NCBI GenBank assembly: GCA_013398275.1 | Contig: VZSE01014922.1 | Location: 6,276,963 to 6,340,962, forward strand | Length of the DNA stretch: 64,000 nt | Reading direction: 5' to 3' | Origin: Promerops cafer | Lineage: Eukaryota > Chordata > Aves > Passeriformes > Nectariniidae | Shown: piece after piece, positions 10,804 to 22,125 of the stretch | Layout: every line of letters begins with the position of its first letter | Position numbering within the stretch: position 1 is the stretch's first letter | Notes under the pieces: model-generated | Told to the model about the DNA's origin: nothing | Seen by the model: only the letters and a program-made list of their open reading frames with translations | The model's database searches: none | Program-made: the position numbers and the translations under genes

Positions 10804-11069
10804 CCAACAGCAGCCAAAGCCCTGAGCAATCTCCCTCCAGCAAGGGGCAGGGGTGTGGCTTTGCAGGGAGAGTGCTTTTGTTGTGTCAGGATGGGGCCTG
10901 GACCCCAGATGGGAGGTACCCCCCTGCCTGCCGGCTCCTCAGGCAAGCCTTGCTGCCTGCAGACAGACAGTACGGCCAGTATTAGCCACTGGCAGGAGAT
11001 GGTCCATCCTGGGATGTCTAGGTGTGCTGGAGGGAAGATGCTGCAGTCACATGCAGCTTGTCCCCAGCA

Positions 11070-11210
11070 CTGGGCACGGCTCTGGGTCGCTGGCAGCGTT
11101 TCGGCTGCCGGGCGCAGGCAGGGCTGCTCCGCAGGGCGCCGTGGGCTGAGCTGCTGACCTGGGACTGGCCCGTGATGCACATCCTGCTCACGCATGTGGG
11201 CATGAGTCAG
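11070..11210. promoter_or_regulatory. Candidate regulatory element: CpG cluster plus AP-1 site
   Basis: About nine CpG dinucleotides fall within 11074-11142, far denser than the flanks. A consensus AP-1 site TGAGTCA follows at 11203-11209. An enhancer role for TRIB1 is inference only. Confidence 0.3.
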
Positions 11211-11569
11211 AGCCTGAGAGGAAAAGGCCTCACCCATGACAGGCAGAGTGGTGCAGGGAGCTCAGGCTGTGTGCTGATAGAAGAGATTGCTCATTACAGC
11301 TGACAGCTCCCTCGGCAAAATCCCTGCACCTGTGACACGGGGAAAGGGGTTTGATGCTAACCAGGAATCCCACCTCATAGTCAGAGGTTCAATGGAACCT
11401 CTGCAGGCTGGGTTTGTCGAGGTGGCTAAGTGCCTGCCTTCAGCATCTGCAATCTTAGAGCTGAAGGAGCTGCTGGGGACTCCCAGCACACACACACCCC
11501 AAGCTGCTGGCAGTCTCTCCACAGCAAGAAGGCACAGAGAGATTGATCAGACCTACATGCATTCCCCTC

Positions 11570-12097
11570 TGCTGTTGTGAGACCCCACTTGAAATACTAT
11601 ATTCAGCTTTGGGACCCCCAACATAAGAAGGACATAGACCTGCTGAGCAATTCTAGAGGATGGTCCTGAAAATGACCAGAGGGCTGGAGCACTTCTCCAG
11701 GCTGAGAGAGCTGGGGCTGTTCAGCCTGGAGAAGAGAGGGTTCTGGAGAGACCTTGCAGCATCTTCCTGTACCTAAAGGGGGCCTTACAGGAAATATGGG
11801 GAGGGATTCTTTGTCATGGAGTGTAGCGATAGGACAGGGGGGAATGGTTCTGAACTGAAGAAGGGTAGATTAATGTTAGATATTAGGGAGAAAACCTTTA
11901 CTGTGAAGCTTGAGAAGCACTGAAACAGGTTGCTCAGAGAAACTATGGATGCCCCACCCTTGGCAGTGATCAAGGCCAGGCTGGGGCTTTGAGCAGCCTG
12001 GTCTAGTGGAAGGTGTCCCTGCCCATGTCAGGGGGGTTGGAACAAGATGATACTAAAGGTCCCTGCCAACAGAAATCATTGCATTATTCTATGCTGT
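11570..12097 (+). mobile_element. CR1 LINE 3' fragment, plus strand (about 530 bp)
   Basis: Starts within the C-terminal part of the CR1 reverse-transcriptase ORF (CTGTTGTGAGACCCCACTTG; TGGGACCCCCAACATAAGAAGGACAT). It continues through the conserved CTCCAGGCTGAGAGAGCTGGGGCTGTTCAGC block and ends with GAAGGTGTCCCTGCCC, GGTCCCTGCCAAC and TATTCTATG. Small indels break the frame. It lies 1.7 kb from the copy at 9571 in the same orientation, but the extents differ, so they look like separate insertions. Confidence 0.95.
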
Positions 12098-14124
12098 GCA
12101 GAGGCCTCTAGAGAAGCAATACAATCTTTATGTCTCCTTCCCTTCAGTTTGACCTCAGTCTTGCTGTCTTCAGCACCTGCCACCTGCCCTTTACCCAGGT
12201 GCTAATCTTCCTTGGGCACTGGGACAGCTGAGCGATGGTCGAGCCGCCCCCTCCCTCCTCGCTGCTTTTCCAGGAAACAGGTGTCCAGATCTTTTGGCCC
12301 TTGCAAATGATTGCATTTAATTATTTCTAGAAAATTTCCACTATGGTCTTTATAGTGTTTCTTCCAGAAATCTAGTTCATCTTTTTCAGGAAGCCATTGT
12401 ATATCTCAAGCAAAGGTCAGGATGAATCATTTCGGAAAGCACGCCAGCTGCAATGGGCTCCCAGCACCAGAGGAGTGGAAGCGTGTCCATAGTTTGCCAG
12501 TTAAACACAAAGCCCTGAACACCCCCAGCTCTTCTTGGAGTCAATGGGATGACTTGCATGGAGTAACAGATGCTGGGTATCACTGTAGGCAGTTCAAAAG
12601 CCAGTTGTAGATGGATCACAGCAGTGGATGGTCTCAGAGCTGTGGCTTTAAAAGGGTTATTGATTCCTTTGGAAACAGCTAGCATGAGTGACATTGTAAC
12701 AGACAGGATTATTTAGTCTCACCACATGCCAAATATAGAAAACGTACAGCTCAGCACTGCAATTCTTCCAGCGATCATCACATAAAACACCCAACAGGAT
12801 AAGCTACCAACAGAGTGGATAATGCATTTTCCTTATATATGTTTGCAGCTACCAAGGGATGTGGGTTGTCCTCAAAAACAATGGGAGAAATTCTTCAGTT
12901 AAAGATCTAATAGGGATGAGTTAAATTGAGAAGCAATCAACCAAACAACAAAAAAAAAGTATGTGCATACAGCCTTGATCTAGACTGCTGCAGCCATTAA
13001 AAAGAAGGAGAAATAAGTCACTCTGAATGTGTATAGAAAATGCATGCTCAGAAATCATGCAAAAAGAGCTTTCCATCTCCTATCTGCTTCTATGCTGGGC
13101 AGCCTGAGGGAACTGGGTCTTTCCTTTATGGGCCAGCTGAGGATGCTCGTGGTGACAAGGACACACAGCATGGTACCAATGGAGCCATCTCCAATCCTGG
13201 TTTCTCCTCCTTTGCTAGCAAAGTGTCAAAAAATGCCAAGGAGTTATGGAAGCAAAGACAGCCAGGGATGGGAGTGACCAGCAGGGCACTGAGCTCTCTG
13301 CTGTGAGCCTGTGTGGGTCCTACCCCATTGGGAGGGGTTTGAGAGGCTTCACTCAAAGCAGATGCCTCTGAGCAAGCAGAGAGCTGCAACTAAACCCTGG
13401 CAGCTCCACCAAACCTTCTGCAGGCATGATCCAGTTTCCATGCTTGGGATATCTAGTTCCATGGATCCCACATGCAGAAAATCCCCACCCAGATCATAAG
13501 GGTGTATCCAGAAATTTTGCTCTGACATGTACTATAATGCAGCTACATTCAGTATATACTCAGGAGTTTTGCTCTGGCATAAATTATAACACAACCACTG
13601 TAATCTGAAGCAAATCAGGCTTGGCCTGCACTCTGTGATGCCATTCTACTGGGTCAAATCTAGAGATTCAAACTCAGCCTTCACCCAGCAGAGTCTGAGG
13701 AGCAAACCAGGGAGAAATTTTCCAGTGCATGCAACATTCCTGTATAAATCAATGGGAACTGTAGAGTCTGGCCTGAAGTCAAGATTTCAGGATTTGACCC
13801 AATTTAACCTTGGCATAGTTGCCCAACACCAATTTTTTACTTTTTTTGTGAGGCTCAACAATTAACTTTCAAAACAATTAAAAAAAAAGAAAAGGCAGCT
13901 GGGGTTCAGAAGGGCTGTGCTAGCCAGCAGGGTTTTGTTAAAGTTACTTCCACTACTACGGTATTTGTTGGCATCAGCATTTTGTGCAAAGTAAAGCACT
14001 GCTCTGGGCTCTCTGTCCAGGGCAGAGCCATATGAGCTGGGGGTAGAAGTTGTGACTCTTCCCATACTTGACACACAGATGGGAAGTTCCTTTTATTGAA
14101 TTCAACTGCTGGGTTGTTGTTGTG
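12098..14124. other. Intergenic, nothing recognised
   Basis: Unique-looking sequence without a recognisable gene. Open frames near 13030-13500 exist in several frames and lack family similarity. Confidence 0.5.
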
Positions 14125-14131
14125 TTTTTTT

Positions 14132-14168
<37 letters not shown>

Positions 14169-14188
14169 TTTTTTTTTTTTTTTTTTTT
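14125..14188. repeat. Interrupted poly-T tract
   Basis: Runs of 7, 34 and 20 T are separated only by GG and a single G. I looked for a retrocopy with its tail here on the minus strand, but no AATAAA complement lies within 30 bases to the right. Confidence 0.9.
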
Positions 14189-14792
14189 AAACTCACTGGA
14201 GTGAAATTCAGCCATGTGCAAAATGCAAGAATTGCTTATGTCAGATCCAATGAATCCCAGTGTGGAAGGTTTATTGGAGAGGCTTTGGGGGAACCAGGGG
14301 ATGAGATAAGAAGATGGGAAGAAGCAGGAGAGGATTACAGCCTTACAGAGGACTGAACTTTCTGTCCTTTCTGTCCCTTCTTTTTCTATGCCAGGGAAGG
14401 GTGCTGTTTCCCAGGCTGTTTTCAGGAATCTCTTTTGAAGAGCTGATACAGATATAAAGATCTCTTTTTCTGTTCACCTTGTGGGTGGACAATAAAAGGC
14501 ATCATCTCAATCTTAAAGATTTTATTGTTTCAATTACTCCACTGCATCTTGGAATTTACTGTGCTACTACTTGTTAATATATTCAGTAGAGCACAGGGGA
14601 TGCCAAGACTGCTGGAGTTTGATGTTTTGTTTCAAGTTTCAGAGCCTGACTTGCAAACCTGCACCGTGCAGTCCCGTGGCTCCGGATCCAGCCTGGGCAG
14701 TGGGCGTGGGTGTCTGTCTGTGGCTGCTGTGATGGGAAGGACGAGCCCAGCACTGAGGAGTCACTGCAGCCCTGTTGTGCCCATGGAAGTAC

Positions 14793-15779
14793 TGGGAGAG
14801 ATCACTCGCCAAATACTGTCCTGGGCAAAACAGACTCAAATTGGAGCTATTAACTGAATTTACTACTAACAAAATCAGAGCAAGAAAATGAGAAGTAAAA
14901 TAAATCTTCAAAACACCTTACCCCCACCCCTACCTCCACCCCAAGTTCTACCTCCTCCCCCTCAGTGGCACAGGGAAATGGGAATGGGCGTTATGGTCAG
15001 TTCATCACAGGTTGTTTCTGTCACTACTCAGAGAGAGTCGTTCCCCTGCTCCAGCATGGGGTCCCTCCCACGGGAGTCAGTCCTCCACAAATTTCTCCAG
15101 TGTGAGTCCTTCTCATGAGCTGCATCTCTTCATGAACTGCTGCAATGTGAGTCACTCTTCTGCCGGGTGCACTCCTTCAGGGACAGGCTGCTTCAGCATG
15201 GGTCCCCCACCTGGTCACAAGTCGTACCAGGAAACCTGCTCCAGCATGACTCTTCTCTCCATGGGTCCATGCCACAGGTCCTGCCCACAGGTCACGGGTT
15301 TCCCACAGGGTCACAGCCCTTTTTCAGGCATCCTCCTGTTCCAGCCTAGGTCTCCTCCATGGGCTGCAGGTGGATCTCTGCATCCCTGTGGTCCTCCATG
15401 GGCTGCAGGGGCACAGCTGCCTCACCATGGGCTGCACCATGGGCTGCAGAAGAATCTCAGCTCTGGTGCCTGGAACACCTCCTGCCCCTCCTTCTGCACT
15501 GACCTTGGTGTCTGCCGGGCTGTTTCTCTCACATGTTCTCACCTTGCTCATCTCTGGCTGCAATTACATCTGCACAATAACTTTTTTTCTTTCTTAAATA
15601 TGTTGTCACAGAGGTGTTGCTATCATTTCTGAATGGCTCGGCCTTGGCCAGCAGTGAAGTGAGTCCATCCTGGTGCTGTCTGGCATTGGCTCTGCTTGAC
15701 ATTAGAAAAACTTCTGGTAGCTTCTCACAGCAGCCATCTCTGAAGCCTCCCACTACCAAAATCTGGTCACAGCCCATCA
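14793..15779 (-). mobile_element. Solo long terminal repeat of an avian endogenous retrovirus, minus strand
   Basis: Nearly 1 kb resembles an LTR I know from songbird genomes. Reading the plus strand, it has a C-rich block of imperfect repeats built on CCAGCATGGGTCC and CCATGGGCTGCAG (about 15030-15440), then CTGACCTTGGTGTCTGC, TTAAATATGTTGTCACAGAGG, CGGCCTTGGCCAGCAG and CACTACCAAAAT near the end that would be the LTR start. By comparison it runs on the minus strand, and both ends are eroded. No viral gene is attached, so recombination to a solo LTR is the likely history. The exact family is uncertain. A 206-codon open stretch at 15012-15632 comes from the repeat composition and is not a gene. 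Confidence 0.75.
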
Positions 15780-17152
15780 GGAAAATCCAAGCATATTTTC
15801 AGGGAAAACTGATTTTATTTCCCCTGGGGAAAGCACATGAATAATTTCTTTTGGGTTTAGAATAAAATCAGCACGATGGCCAGTGGCAGGGTGATAAGTA
15901 GGAGTGGGTTTTAATCCTTTTAGGAGCTCTGATTTGTTTTGGTTCAAACTCCCTTTCTTTCACTGCAGATGAATCTGGATGGCTCCTTAGTACTTCAGAA
16001 CAGCTTCTGAGATTTAGACTTAGGGTCTGAACCTCTTTTTGCTCCCAAAAACATCTTCAAAGCTTACTTCCAGCAATGAGACATCCTCTGGGCTCTTCAG
16101 CTTCAGATCTTCAGCTGCAGCTTCACTTGCAAACGACTGTGAAAATAAGAGAAACTGGCCATTTTTGAAAGTAAAACCAGCCCATGGAAGTTTAAGAGGC
16201 ATGGGAACACCCATCTTCAGCACCATGAGATGTTCTGGCACTGGAAATGTTGCATTGTGTTAGGGTGTGTGTTGGCACAAGACGTGCTCGAGAACCCACC
16301 AGTGCTTTGGCATGGGGAAGAAGAGTGAGGATGTGGAGGGGAGGCCTGGGACTGGAGCAACTGAGGGTGAGGATATTCCAGGTGATGCCAGCAGTGACTG
16401 GAATAGTGGCTGTATTTTACAGTTGTATGGGTGATGCCAGGCCATTGGCCACTTTGCTCCTGCTGTCCCTTGTTTTAGTAAGTGTCTGCAGCTCAGCCTC
16501 CTGGATTATTCAGATTGGGGAAGGGAGAAAAAGGGGTGGTGATGCATGAGCTTGCATTACTCTGAGGGTGCACCCAGTCTAATGAAAGCAAGAAAGCACC
16601 CTAGGACTCATTAATTGGGCTTTCAAGCATGAGCAGACAATGGGAGGGCTTCAGTAATCATGAAAATCTTGGATTTGTGTAGGAACTTTTTACTTTTAGC
16701 CTTTTACTCCCCTTCCTAGCCCCTGGCCTGTGACTCAACACCACTGCACATGACAGAGTAACCTCAGGCACACAATCATCCTCCAGGTATTATGACTGTC
16801 AGGCAAACAGATTGCTCACACCATCCTATGCTGTGCTGAAAGGATTACAAGATAGATTGGGATCATGATTGCCTTCCAAACATTTTCAGCCTCAAAACAG
16901 GTACAAGGGAAAAAGACATGAGGGAAATTATTTGCCAGTGGAGAATCTCTCCAGGAGGAATTGTTGGATAAATCCTAACTGGACATTGGGATCAGGCAGC
17001 TGCTGCGTTGGGCTTTCCCTTCTCAGAGGTAGCCTGAGAGCAGCGTTACAGGCTGCAGGCACAAGCAAAGGAAAAATGCTGTTGTATGCATGCATGAAGG
17101 ACCTGTGTACTCACACACTGAGTCCTGAGAGGGTCTGGTAAAAGGGTAATAA
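15780..17152. other. Intergenic, nothing recognised
   Basis: No repeat family or gene recognised. Short open frames at 16020-16550 overlap on both strands without family similarity. Confidence 0.5.
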
Positions 17153-17562
17153 AATAATAGAATCATAGAACCACAGAATGGTTTGGGTTGTAAGGGACCT
17201 TAAATATCATCCGGTTCCAGCATGGGCAGGGACACCTCCCACTAGACCAGGTGGCTCAAAGCCCCATCCAGTCTGGCCTTGAACACTACCAGGGATGGGA
17301 CATTCACAACATTTCTGGGCAACCTCTTCCACTGTCTCACCACCCTTACAGTAAAGAATTTCTGCCTTCTGTCCAATCTAAACATACCCTCTTTCAGTTT
17401 AAAACCATTCCCCCTTAGCCTATCACTACTTCTTGCCATTGCAAGAAGTTCTTCTCCAGCTCTCTGGTAGCTCCTTTAGGTACTGGTAGGTGCTACAAGG
17501 GATCCACAGAGTGTTCTTTTCTCCAGGCTGAACAGCCCCAACTCTGTCAACTAGTCAGCCTG
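17153..17562 (-). mobile_element. CR1 LINE 3' fragment, minus strand, with ORF2 C-terminus still readable
   Basis: The left end AATAGAATCATAGAACCACAG is the complement of the CR1 3' terminus. The minus strand at 17439-17242 reads GNGFKLKEGMFRLD, then FFTVRVVRQWKRLPRNVVN and VFKARLDGALSHLV with a stop. This is the characteristic C-terminus of the CR1 endonuclease/reverse-transcriptase protein. The open frame survives for about 65 codons; upstream (to the right) the copy is truncated near 17562. Confidence 0.96.
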
Positions 17563-17947
17563 GAAAGAGAACTGAACACACTCCTTTGCCAGTGCAGGAG
17601 ACAATGTGTGATACCCACTATTGGAGGTGGGTTAAAAAACGGAGTGAAAAGTGTGACTGCAGAGTAAGATCCTAAGGATTCACCCATATATATATAGGCT
17701 CTTGTTCAGGTAGTCCTGCATGTGTTGAAATTGTTCAAGAACTTCAGATGCAAAGAAAGAGCCACAGGCCCAAAGTCAATATGTATTGCCAGAAGCCTGG
17801 TATCATTGTTACAGAATATTAACTGCAGCCTGCATGTGTGGTATATCAATTTAGATTATTTCCTGTAAATACATCTGTGCTGGAAAACTCAGGTTGGACT
17901 CTTCATGTATTTCTTGCCTGCTTTTTTCAGCTGGATAGAACTTGAGC

Positions 17948-18060
17948 AAACAGATCATGTGACTTGCCAAAACCACCCAGTGAGTCACTGGCTCAGCCCA
18001 GATTAGATCTCAGGAGCTTTCTAGCTTTGATCTAGCCACAAGACCACATGGCCTCTTTCT
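17948..18060 (-). repeat. MIR-type SINE remnant, minus strand
   Basis: GTGACTTGCCAAAACCACCCAGTGAGTCACTGGCTCAGCCCAGATTAG, CTCAGGAGC and the run to ACCACATGGCCTC follow the complement of the MIR core (AGTGACTTGCCCAAGGTCAC... in standard orientation). These SINEs are ancient across amniotes and this copy is strongly diverged. Very likely by block order; exact subfamily unknown. Confidence 0.75.
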
Positions 18061-20395
18061 ATAGTCTTTGATGAGAGGCTACATAAACACACATAAGGGA
18101 GCCTACTAAATTTTTTGGAAGTTCTGAAAAATGTTTAGCCCCTGCAGCAAGCAAAATTGGAAGGAGCTGTAAAAGGGTGCCATGCATGTATCTGCTGGAG
18201 TAAAAAAAATTAACAGTGACAATGTCCAAACACCTGAAAAAAAACCTGTGCAAATGACAACAGGATGCTCTGGATAATAGTGCTGTGAATGCTGTACCTG
18301 CCATATGGATCCTTCCACAAGAGCTAGTTACCATATAAAGAGACATTCTTGCGTCATCCTTCAGAAAGTATAAACACATTAAGCAATGTTATTCTCTAAA
18401 ACATCAACACATGAGCTACTTACAATGGACTAAAAAGTCATTGTTGCTTTGAGGATGTATTTGTCCCAAGTGATTCATAACAATCCATGGCACTGCGGCT
18501 ATGAAGACTTCTAAAGGATGCCTCCACTTCCAGGCAAGTATCCACGGAAACAAGCCCACAAGTTTGCTTTGTTTGCCTTCTTTTACCTAAGATAACCTTT
18601 TAAGCTGCTTTGTAGGCAGCCAGGCTTCCCAGCTGAAGCAGATGTCTATCCCTTCTCGATGCTGGGCTTTCCTTTCTGTACCTGCTGTGCTGCTGACTAC
18701 TGTGGTCTCTCCTGGAGGAAGGGCAGTGGTTCCCTTTGACGGAGCCAGATGAAGATGAGGACATCTCAGTGGCAGTAACTCCTATAGCACAGTACTAGTG
18801 TGGGTCCAGAGGCAGCTGCCAAGAATTGCTTCTCATGCCTGCCTGCGCCAGGAGATGTGTGGAATGATGAAACCGAAGCTAGCGGAGTGCAGGGCCCGTG
18901 TCGTTATGACCGGGGATTTGGAGCAGGACCTGAGAGAGCTCAGATACCTTCATGCTCTCAGGATGGGCAGCTCAGCTAGGCAAAGACCATTCTCTGGCAA
19001 GAGAAAGATCAGGACCACCAATGCCAGAAGACTGTTTAGGCCTGTAAATCACCTTTTTTATTTTCTTTCTTCCCACCCCTGCTCTAGCCTCTCTGTTCCT
19101 TTGAAATCAGCTCTGAAATGTAGGGAGACATCCTATAGTATTTTGGATCCTGTGTAGCCCCCATGGCCACCTGGAATTTAGCTCTCAGTTTTCTGAGGGA
19201 CTCACATCATTAGGGTAAGCCAGCGTGTGTGTCTTTGTGTCAGCACATAACAAAACACATTGTAAGCACCCTGAGCTCAGGAACTAATACGTGCTCTGGC
19301 AGGAACACAGCCGTGCCAGCAAGAGCACAGGGTCATAAGCAAAGGCAATATTGTCTCCTGTGGGACTAATAAAGACAAAACACAAAGCAACTGTTTACTG
19401 TACTATTGAGGGGACTGTTTGGCACACTGAGGGGGGAATGCAGCAGATTCTGACACATGGTTGTTAAGTACAGGTAAATGTTCAACCTGAAAAGCACACA
19501 GAAACTCAACCCCAAAGTGCACATAGGTGTTCTGGGCACTGAGACAAGTGCCTAGCAGAGGCATGTTGGAGCAGCTTGTCTGCTGTTCTCCTCTCATACT
19601 GCTGTTAGCTCGTCCTACCTTCCTGATTTGAATCAATTGAATAGCATCCATGTGGACTCACACATTCTACTCAGGTCAGTTGTAAAGGGGCAGAGTCAAA
19701 TGCATTTTGATGCTCTTGGAAACCAAAGACCTCTGTTTTTCTGCACCAGGATGGACTCTGTACAGCTGCCAAGCTCTAAAAGCCTGCACAGCATTTGTGC
19801 CCAGTACCAGCAGGAAATATCTTCCTTTTGGTACTGCAAGAAATGAGATGTGATTTATGGAGTGAAGTTCCACTTAATAAAACTGGAAATGACATACTGA
19901 TGGGTGGCTGAAAAGACCACCACACTGCACAAGAGAACAGGGTGTTCAGTCCTCCAGTCACCTCTTCACAGGTCAGAGAAGGAAACCACACTAGGATTTT
20001 TAATTCACTGTTAGTTGGATCATTTCATACAGCCAACAGCAGTTCCCCAGAGTTTAGAAAAGTAGGGGTTCATTGCTTAAACTTCAAAGAGCATTGGCTA
20101 ACTCAAAAGAGAGCCTCCTTCTGACAGAAATGGAAGGACTAATCACTGAATCTAAAAATTAGAAGTTTTTTTTTGTACCACAAACCATAATCAAATTAGA
20201 TTTATCTCATTCAAATATATTAGAGGACTAATTATCAGCCTATGTATGCAGTGTGTACAGACATATCTGTGAACATAAATACCCATAAGTTTCTATATTC
20301 AGAAATACAAACAAAGTTGAACCCAAAACCAAACGGGATGTTATTGCTGCCTCGTGTGGGGAGGAGGATCTCCGCATCTATGATGCTTGACAATC
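18061..20395. other. Intergenic, nothing recognised
   Basis: No gene or repeat recognised. It contains short open frames near 18800-19150 and 19630-20120 with no family similarity, and a T-run near 20166-20173. Confidence 0.5.
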
Positions 20396-20781
20396 TTCAC
20401 TTCATCAATGGCTTTTAATGCTCCAGACATCTGGGCTTGTCCATGAAGATGGTATCTTGGAGGTGGAGATTTGGCAAAGCTTGTGGTGGAACAACAGTTA
20501 AGCCGTAGACAAGAGTATGGCCTGGTAAGACTGGAAGAGATTGCATCGAAGATTGGGTTTCTGCCAGTGAAACATTAGTAGCCATGGGGCAAGTTAAGCC
20601 CTTGTGACCTTGCGGTCAAATTTCTAGCTGTAGCCTCTTCAGGAGAAAATCTAAGTGATGCTGGTGCCCTTGGTGAAGTCAACAGACCTGAAGAACGTGT
20701 GTCATTGTCAGAAGCCCAAGCACATGCTAACAGACTGTCACTTCTAAGAGACATGGGCTGGTACATCACATTACTTCACTG
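20396..20781 (+). pseudogene. Unassigned coding-like remnant (possible decayed coding fragment)
   Basis: One plus-strand frame gives a protein-like reading with few stops: blocks such as SSMAFNAPDIW, LGGGDLAKLVVEQQLSRR, YGLVRLEEIASKIGFLPVKH, then two adjacent TAG codons near 20575, then DLAVKFLAVASSGENL and RVSLSEAQAHANRLSLLRDM, ending at TGA near 20779. A TGA also occurs near 20444. The composition resembles a soluble protein more than random AT-rich DNA does. I do not recognise the family and no intron sites or tail are evident. It could equally be chance. Confidence 0.25.
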
Positions 20782-21911
20782 AGACCTCCGTGGAGCAGCA
20801 GAGAGCACCATCCAGGAGACAAAGATTACAAAATTTTTTTAGTAATGACATGACTGAAGGCCTGTTCACCATATTGAGGGTGAGTTAAATGCAGTCTCTC
20901 ACTTTGATGTCATTACAACACATTGCCAAGTCTGTTCTTTGGCGTTCTCACTTCATACAAATTATTGCTAATGTGACCTTTTTTTTTGCAGTCCCCTTAT
21001 GTCTGACTGGTCAAGGTTGTGCTGTGTTTATGTGTTCATGCATGTGTGTGTTTGCACATATTTAAAGCTGTTGCTGGCATAGTTGACTGGGAACATAAAC
21101 ATAAATTGTGAAGTGTTAATGAAAATTGGAAAATATCCAAGACTATTCTACTGGTTGTTCAAAAAACCATGATATCATGGAGACGGAAAATAGATATGTG
21201 GGGTAACAAATAGCCTGTTATAAAAGAGATGTAGAAAGAGCAATACAACATGAAAAAACGATGTATAAATCATGCAAAACCCACAGGAAATACAACAACG
21301 ATGATGATAAATTACAAGTTAAAACAATGTAAGTGATTGATAAAAGGAAACCAAAGGATTAATAGACTATCAACAGCCAAGAGAGGGAAAGAAATGCAGA
21401 AAACATTGACATAATCATGTCAGGAACAATGCTGCCTCTTCTCCCAGACTCATCCCCATGGCTGTATAGATCAATTGCCAAATGCAGATGGTAAAATCAC
21501 AAACTGTGTTAAAAAAAAAAAGTCTATTTCTATTCTGCATTTGGAAAGGAGATGGATGTTCATCCCTTATGATATTGCAGATGGAGCGAGTACATCATTT
21601 ACCATCTGGAACAATGGAGATGTGAGGCAGCATCTGCTAAAATTAAACATTTTTTACATCATCTGGCCTGGTTATCTTTGTGTCTTAAAGGAGAAGATTA
21701 AAATTCTTGGTAGAGTTTTATATTTACACATCCAGGGGGATTCTAAAGACATGGGAGACTGACAGAGTAGCTCTGGAACTTCACAGGTGTAAAAGGGGCA
21801 CTCCTGGGAGCAATAGGTTGGTGAGTAGGACAGTATCCCTCAACACAATCACCAAAAGTTCATTCAGGCCTCCAACAACAAGCCATTAGAGGTTAAAAAT
21901 AAGACCAATGC

Positions 21912-22125
21912 TAATCAGCAGGGTTTTGTGGAAGGTAAGTCTTGTCAAAGAAACCTGTTGCCTTTTCCTTTGGACAAGATTAGAGATCTGGTTCACACAG
22001 TATTCTTGGCTTTCTCTACCACATGACAAGTTGATTAATGAGCTCACATTACACAGGATGAATAGGGTATAAGCTAAGAGTTGGCCAAGTGACAGATGTA
22101 AAAACGTAGTTATTAATGGGGGATT
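21912..22125 (+). mobile_element. Old CR1-like LINE, reverse-transcriptase fragment, plus strand
   Basis: A broken plus-strand reading matches the CR1-group reverse transcriptase in order: QGFVEGKSCQRNLL, DKIRDLV, VPHDKLINEL-type LPHDKLINEL, then SWPSDRCKNVVING. These correspond to the finger/palm segment before and after the catalytic region. Frameshifts and missing pieces show strong decay. The element probably extends left toward 21770, but I cannot set the edge. Confidence 0.65.

Larger units (their letters stand above)
9894..11569. other. Intergenic; CpG cluster near 11.1 kb
   Basis: No gene recognised. A GT dinucleotide run lies at 10789-10803. From about 10640 to 11300 the sequence becomes GC-richer and is open in several frames on both strands at once, which suggests composition and not coding. 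A CpG cluster at 11074-11142 is listed separately. Confidence 0.55.

Noticed and set aside
10635..11237. 200-codon open frame on the minus strand
   Set aside because: Several overlapping frames are open on both strands here because of GC-rich, stop-poor composition; no family similarity, no splice or tail evidence.
14125..14360. Processed retrocopy on the minus strand with the poly-T as its tail
   Set aside because: No TTTATT lies within 30 bases right of the tract (nearest at 14270) and no coding similarity follows.
15012..15632. 206-codon open frame on the plus strand
   Set aside because: It lies wholly in the LTR; its repeated Ser/Pro/His-rich residues follow the imperfect DNA repeats, and several other frames are open too.
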